Source of the DNA: Lachnospiraceae bacterium | GTDB lineage: Bacteria; Bacillota; Clostridia; Lachnospirales; Lachnospiraceae | Assembly: GCA_017405805.1 (NCBI GenBank) | Contig: JAFQZU010000030.1 | Span: forward strand, 1-40,286 | Length of the DNA: 40,286 nucleotides | Direction: 5' to 3' | Notes under the pieces: generated by a model | Databases searched by the model: none | Told to the model about the DNA's origin: nothing | Seen by the model: only the letters and a program-made list of their open reading frames with translations | Shown here: positions 38,683 to 40,286 of the stretch, piece by piece | Numbering within the stretch: the stretch's first letter is position 1 | Layout: each line of letters starts with the position of its first letter | Made by a program: the position numbers and the translations under genes

Positions 38683-39255
38683 ATGAAAAAGAATTTAGGC
38701 GTTGTGCAGGCTGTTTATCCGATGCCGGTTTTGATGGTTGCGGCATATGATGAGAATGGCAAAGTAAATGTTATGAATGCGGCATGGGGGATGATCTGTA
38801 ATGAAGACAGGATCGCACTGTTTATTGATGAAGATCATAAAACCACGCAGAACCTGTTGAAGACGAAGGCATTTACAGTGAGTATTGCCGATAAGGATCA
38901 TATGGATGTGGCTGATTTCTTCGGGATCGCATCGGGAAATAAGATGAATGATAAGTTTGAGAGAACCGGTTATACAGCGATCAAGAGCGAGCACGTAAAT
39001 GCGCCGATCATCGATGAATTCCCCGTGGTAATGGAGTGCGAGCTTGCTGAGGTTTCCGAGACAGAGAGCTTTTACTGCATCGTCGGCAGGATTGTAAATA
39101 CGGCGGCAGAAGAAAAAGTGCTCTCTGAAAACGGCAAAGTTGATCCTTCCAAGCTGGAGGCGCTTATTTTTGACCAGTTCCAGCATGGCTACTATGTATC
39201 CGGTGAGAAGGTTGGCGCAGCATGGAACGCCGGTGCAGGTTGGATGAAAAAATAA
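38683..39255 (+). CDS. Flavin reductase family protein (FMN-binding split barrel)
   Basis: A 190-residue protein of the flavin reductase-like family: MKKNLGVVQAVYPMPVLMVAAYDENGKVNVMNAAWGMIC is the standard start, with YPxPVxMVxxYDExGKxNVM; AEVSETESFYCIVGRIVN and LEALIFDQFQHGYYVSGEKVG follow. Such proteins bind FMN and are often small redox enzymes responding to oxidative stress. ATG 38683 has GGCGGAAAG upstream; the longer frame from 38614 overlaps the upstream gene remnant. It lies 16 nt after that remnant, on the transcript probably controlled by HxlR, and is followed by a terminator. Confidence 0.92.
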   Translation: MKKNLGVVQAVYPMPVLMVAAYDENGKVNVMNAAWGMICNEDRIALFIDEDHKTTQNLLKTKAFTVSIADKDHMDVADFFGIASGNKMNDKFERTGYTAIKSEHVNAPIIDEFPVVMECELAEVSETESFYCIVGRIVNTAAEEKVLSENGKVDPSKLEALIFDQFQHGYYVSGEKVGAAWNAGAGWMKK

Positions 39256-39286
39256 TCTGATATGAAAAGTGATTAGCGCTGACTTG

Positions 39287-39312
39287 AAACCCCGTCTTGA
39301 CGACGGGGTTTT
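39287..39312 (+). terminator. Terminator after the flavin reductase gene
   Basis: AAACCCCGTC (39287-39296) pairs perfectly with GACGGGGTTT (39302-39311) around a 5-nt loop, followed by TT. Confidence 0.75.
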
Positions 39313-39434
39313 ACACTTACCATACAGAAGACAGAAACCTTGCTGACAGGAAAGCACTCTATACAGCGGAAGGCAAAGCGTATTATCATGGGAACCTGTG
39401 GATCCCGGATGATCTGGAAACGATAGAGGTGTAG
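39288..39434 (+). pseudogene. Possible C-terminal gene remnant, family not recognised
   Basis: A frame open from 39288 to a TAG at 39432 reads ...EDRNLADRKALYTAEGKA..., then GNLWIPDDLETIEV, which looks like real protein sequence rather than random translation. It has no start codon or ribosome binding site and begins inside a terminator. It is most likely the 3' end of a deleted gene, which fits the truncated gene nearby. I could not name the family. Confidence 0.35.
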
Positions 39435-39509
39435 ATGGAGGTGGACCATGGCCGGGGCTGTGTGCTATATGTGTGCTATAATTGAGCGGAAGTATCGGGG
39501 GAAATAAGA

Positions 39510-40097
39510 ATGTCAGAAAAAGATAAGATGCTGCATCAGAAACTATACGACGCCAATTATGATCAGGAGCTTGAAAAAGAAAGAATTCAATGTAAGATTC
39601 TCTGCCAAAAATACAACAGCCTCCCGATCGACAAAATAGACGACAGGCATAAGTTCATTAAGCGTATTCTTGGAGAAACCGGGGAAAACGTTCATATTGA
39701 ACCGGATTTCTGGTGTGATTACGGCTATAGGATTAAAGTGGGTGAAAACTTCTACGCTAACCACGGTCTGATCATTCTTGATGCGGGAGGCGTGACATTT
39801 GGCCGCGATGTTTTCATAGCGCCGTCATGCGGGTTCCATACTTCCGGTCATCCGATCGATTTTCAGCGGCGCAATCAGGGACTGGAATATGCATATCCGA
39901 TTTTTGTCGGTGATAATGTCTGGATTGGCGCAGGCGTACAGGTCATGCCGGGCGTCACGATTGGAAGCAACGTGGTGATAGGAGGCGGCAGTGTTGTAGT
40001 AAAGGATATTCCATCCAACAGTGTAGCGGCAGGAAATCCCTGCAGGGTGATCCGGCAAATTACTGATGCTGATGCAAAGAAGAACTGGGACAGATAG
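39510..40097 (+). CDS. Maltose/galactoside O-acetyltransferase-like protein
   Basis: A 195-residue left-handed beta-helix acetyltransferase of the MAT/GAT group, which moves acetyl from acetyl-CoA to a sugar hydroxyl. The N-terminal region (EKDKMLHQKLYDANYDQELEKERIQCK) is the family's substrate-cap; the helix follows with hexapeptide turns (VHIEPDFWCDYGYRIKVGENFYANHGLIILDAGGVTFGRDVFIAPSCGFHT). The catalytic His lies in GFHTSGHP, and the end GDNVWIGAGVQVMPGVTIGSNVVIGGGSVVVKDIPSNSVAAGNPCRVIR is canonical. The ribosome binding site is GGGGGAAA. It stands alone, with two hairpins behind it. Confidence 0.95.
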   Translation: MSEKDKMLHQKLYDANYDQELEKERIQCKILCQKYNSLPIDKIDDRHKFIKRILGETGENVHIEPDFWCDYGYRIKVGENFYANHGLIILDAGGVTFGRDVFIAPSCGFHTSGHPIDFQRRNQGLEYAYPIFVGDNVWIGAGVQVMPGVTIGSNVVIGGGSVVVKDIPSNSVAAGNPCRVIRQITDADAKKNWDR

Positions 40098-40121
40098 ATT
40101 CCACTTGAGATAGTTAACAAA

Positions 40122-40200
40122 AATCGCAGACTGCTCGTCTGCGATTCAGACTGAAGACAAAGTCGTGTTTATGCCATCTGGCATACCACGACTTTTCTTT
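40122..40200 (+). terminator. Tandem hairpins after the acetyltransferase gene
   Basis: The first hairpin, AATCGCAGAC (40122-40131) with GTCTGCGATT (40137-40146), has no T tail. The second, AAAGTCGTG (40159-40167) with CACGACTTT (40187-40195) and an inner ATGCCA/TGGCAT (40171-40176, 40179-40184), is followed by TCTTTTATT and is the better terminator. Nothing gene-like is seen from 40200 to the window end. Confidence 0.65.
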
Positions 40201-40286
40201 TATTCCAGACAAATCTGAAAAATAGCATAAGTAATAAGCGTTTTCCTTTCGAATTATCGGGGAGCAGACCCCTCTGATCCAGGATC

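Noticed and set aside
35029-40286. Prophage or integrative element
   Set aside because: Despite repeats, truncated genes and lower G+C, no integrase, transposase, relaxase, phage structural gene or att-like tRNA duplication is visible.

Overview
The window looks like chromosome of an anaerobic Gram-positive clostridium, most likely a G+C-rich member of the Lachnospiraceae or a close relative. The clues are an infC-rpmI-rplT operon behind a long attenuated leader, tandem ROK sugar kinases next to pgi, LytR-CpsA-Psr and S-layer-homology proteins, a NHLM/PCAT-type peptide exporter, a TPP-riboswitch thiD-cytX operon and many Fe-S/flavin proteins. No phage genes, transposase or CRISPR array were seen. 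This placement is inference from gene content; no 16S gene is present.

Layout. 1-6140: cell-envelope and core genes (UPF0158, LCP transferase, orphan HPt protein, MscL with a zinc-ribbon tail, Orn/Lys/Arg-type decarboxylase), then the translation operon infC-rpmI-rplT, whose infC appears to start at a non-canonical ATC. 6225-9834: two ROK kinases and glucose-6-phosphate isomerase, a glucose-entry module. 9938-10011: a proline tRNA with the unusual anticodon AGG. 10090-14875: a six-helix membrane protein with a repeat tail, an ECF-transporter S component, and a two-gene redox unit. That unit joins a polytopic ferredoxin-type membrane protein fused to an extracytoplasmic thioredoxin domain with a membrane protein ending in a CD1871A-type CXXC tail.

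14895-21092 is the most distinctive locus. A four-gene minus-strand operon encodes a HlyD-like adaptor, a C39-peptidase ABC transporter, a second NHLM-type ABC transporter and an ECF sigma factor. Facing it on the plus strand are two small genes; the first encodes a peptide with a classical double-glycine leader whose mature part is a cysteine-free SH3-like domain. The arrangement reads as a dedicated cut-and-export system for a folded SH3-type (possibly wall-binding) cargo, with its own sigma factor. An S-layer-homology protein diverges from the exporter promoter.

21183-28179: envelope and signalling genes, including a periplasmic-binding-like secreted protein, a PreA-like iron-sulfur flavoprotein lacking the family's catalytic cysteine, a LytS-type sensor fused to a PP2C phosphatase, and an HD hydrolase. 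28192-30687: thiamine salvage operon (promoter, TPP riboswitch with terminator, thiD, cytX). About 220 nt of strongly folded non-coding DNA lies between the riboswitch terminator and thiD. 30739-35028: Cys-rich microprotein, exonuclease III, and an ABC exporter with a propeller lipoprotein.

35029-40286 is more AT-rich and patchy. It holds two inverted copies of a ~204-bp terminator-bearing repeat around a prolyl-tRNA-editing domain gene, an Xre/membrane/YgjV operon, an HxlR regulator divergent from a truncated flavoprotein gene and a flavin reductase, another gene remnant, and a sugar O-acetyltransferase.
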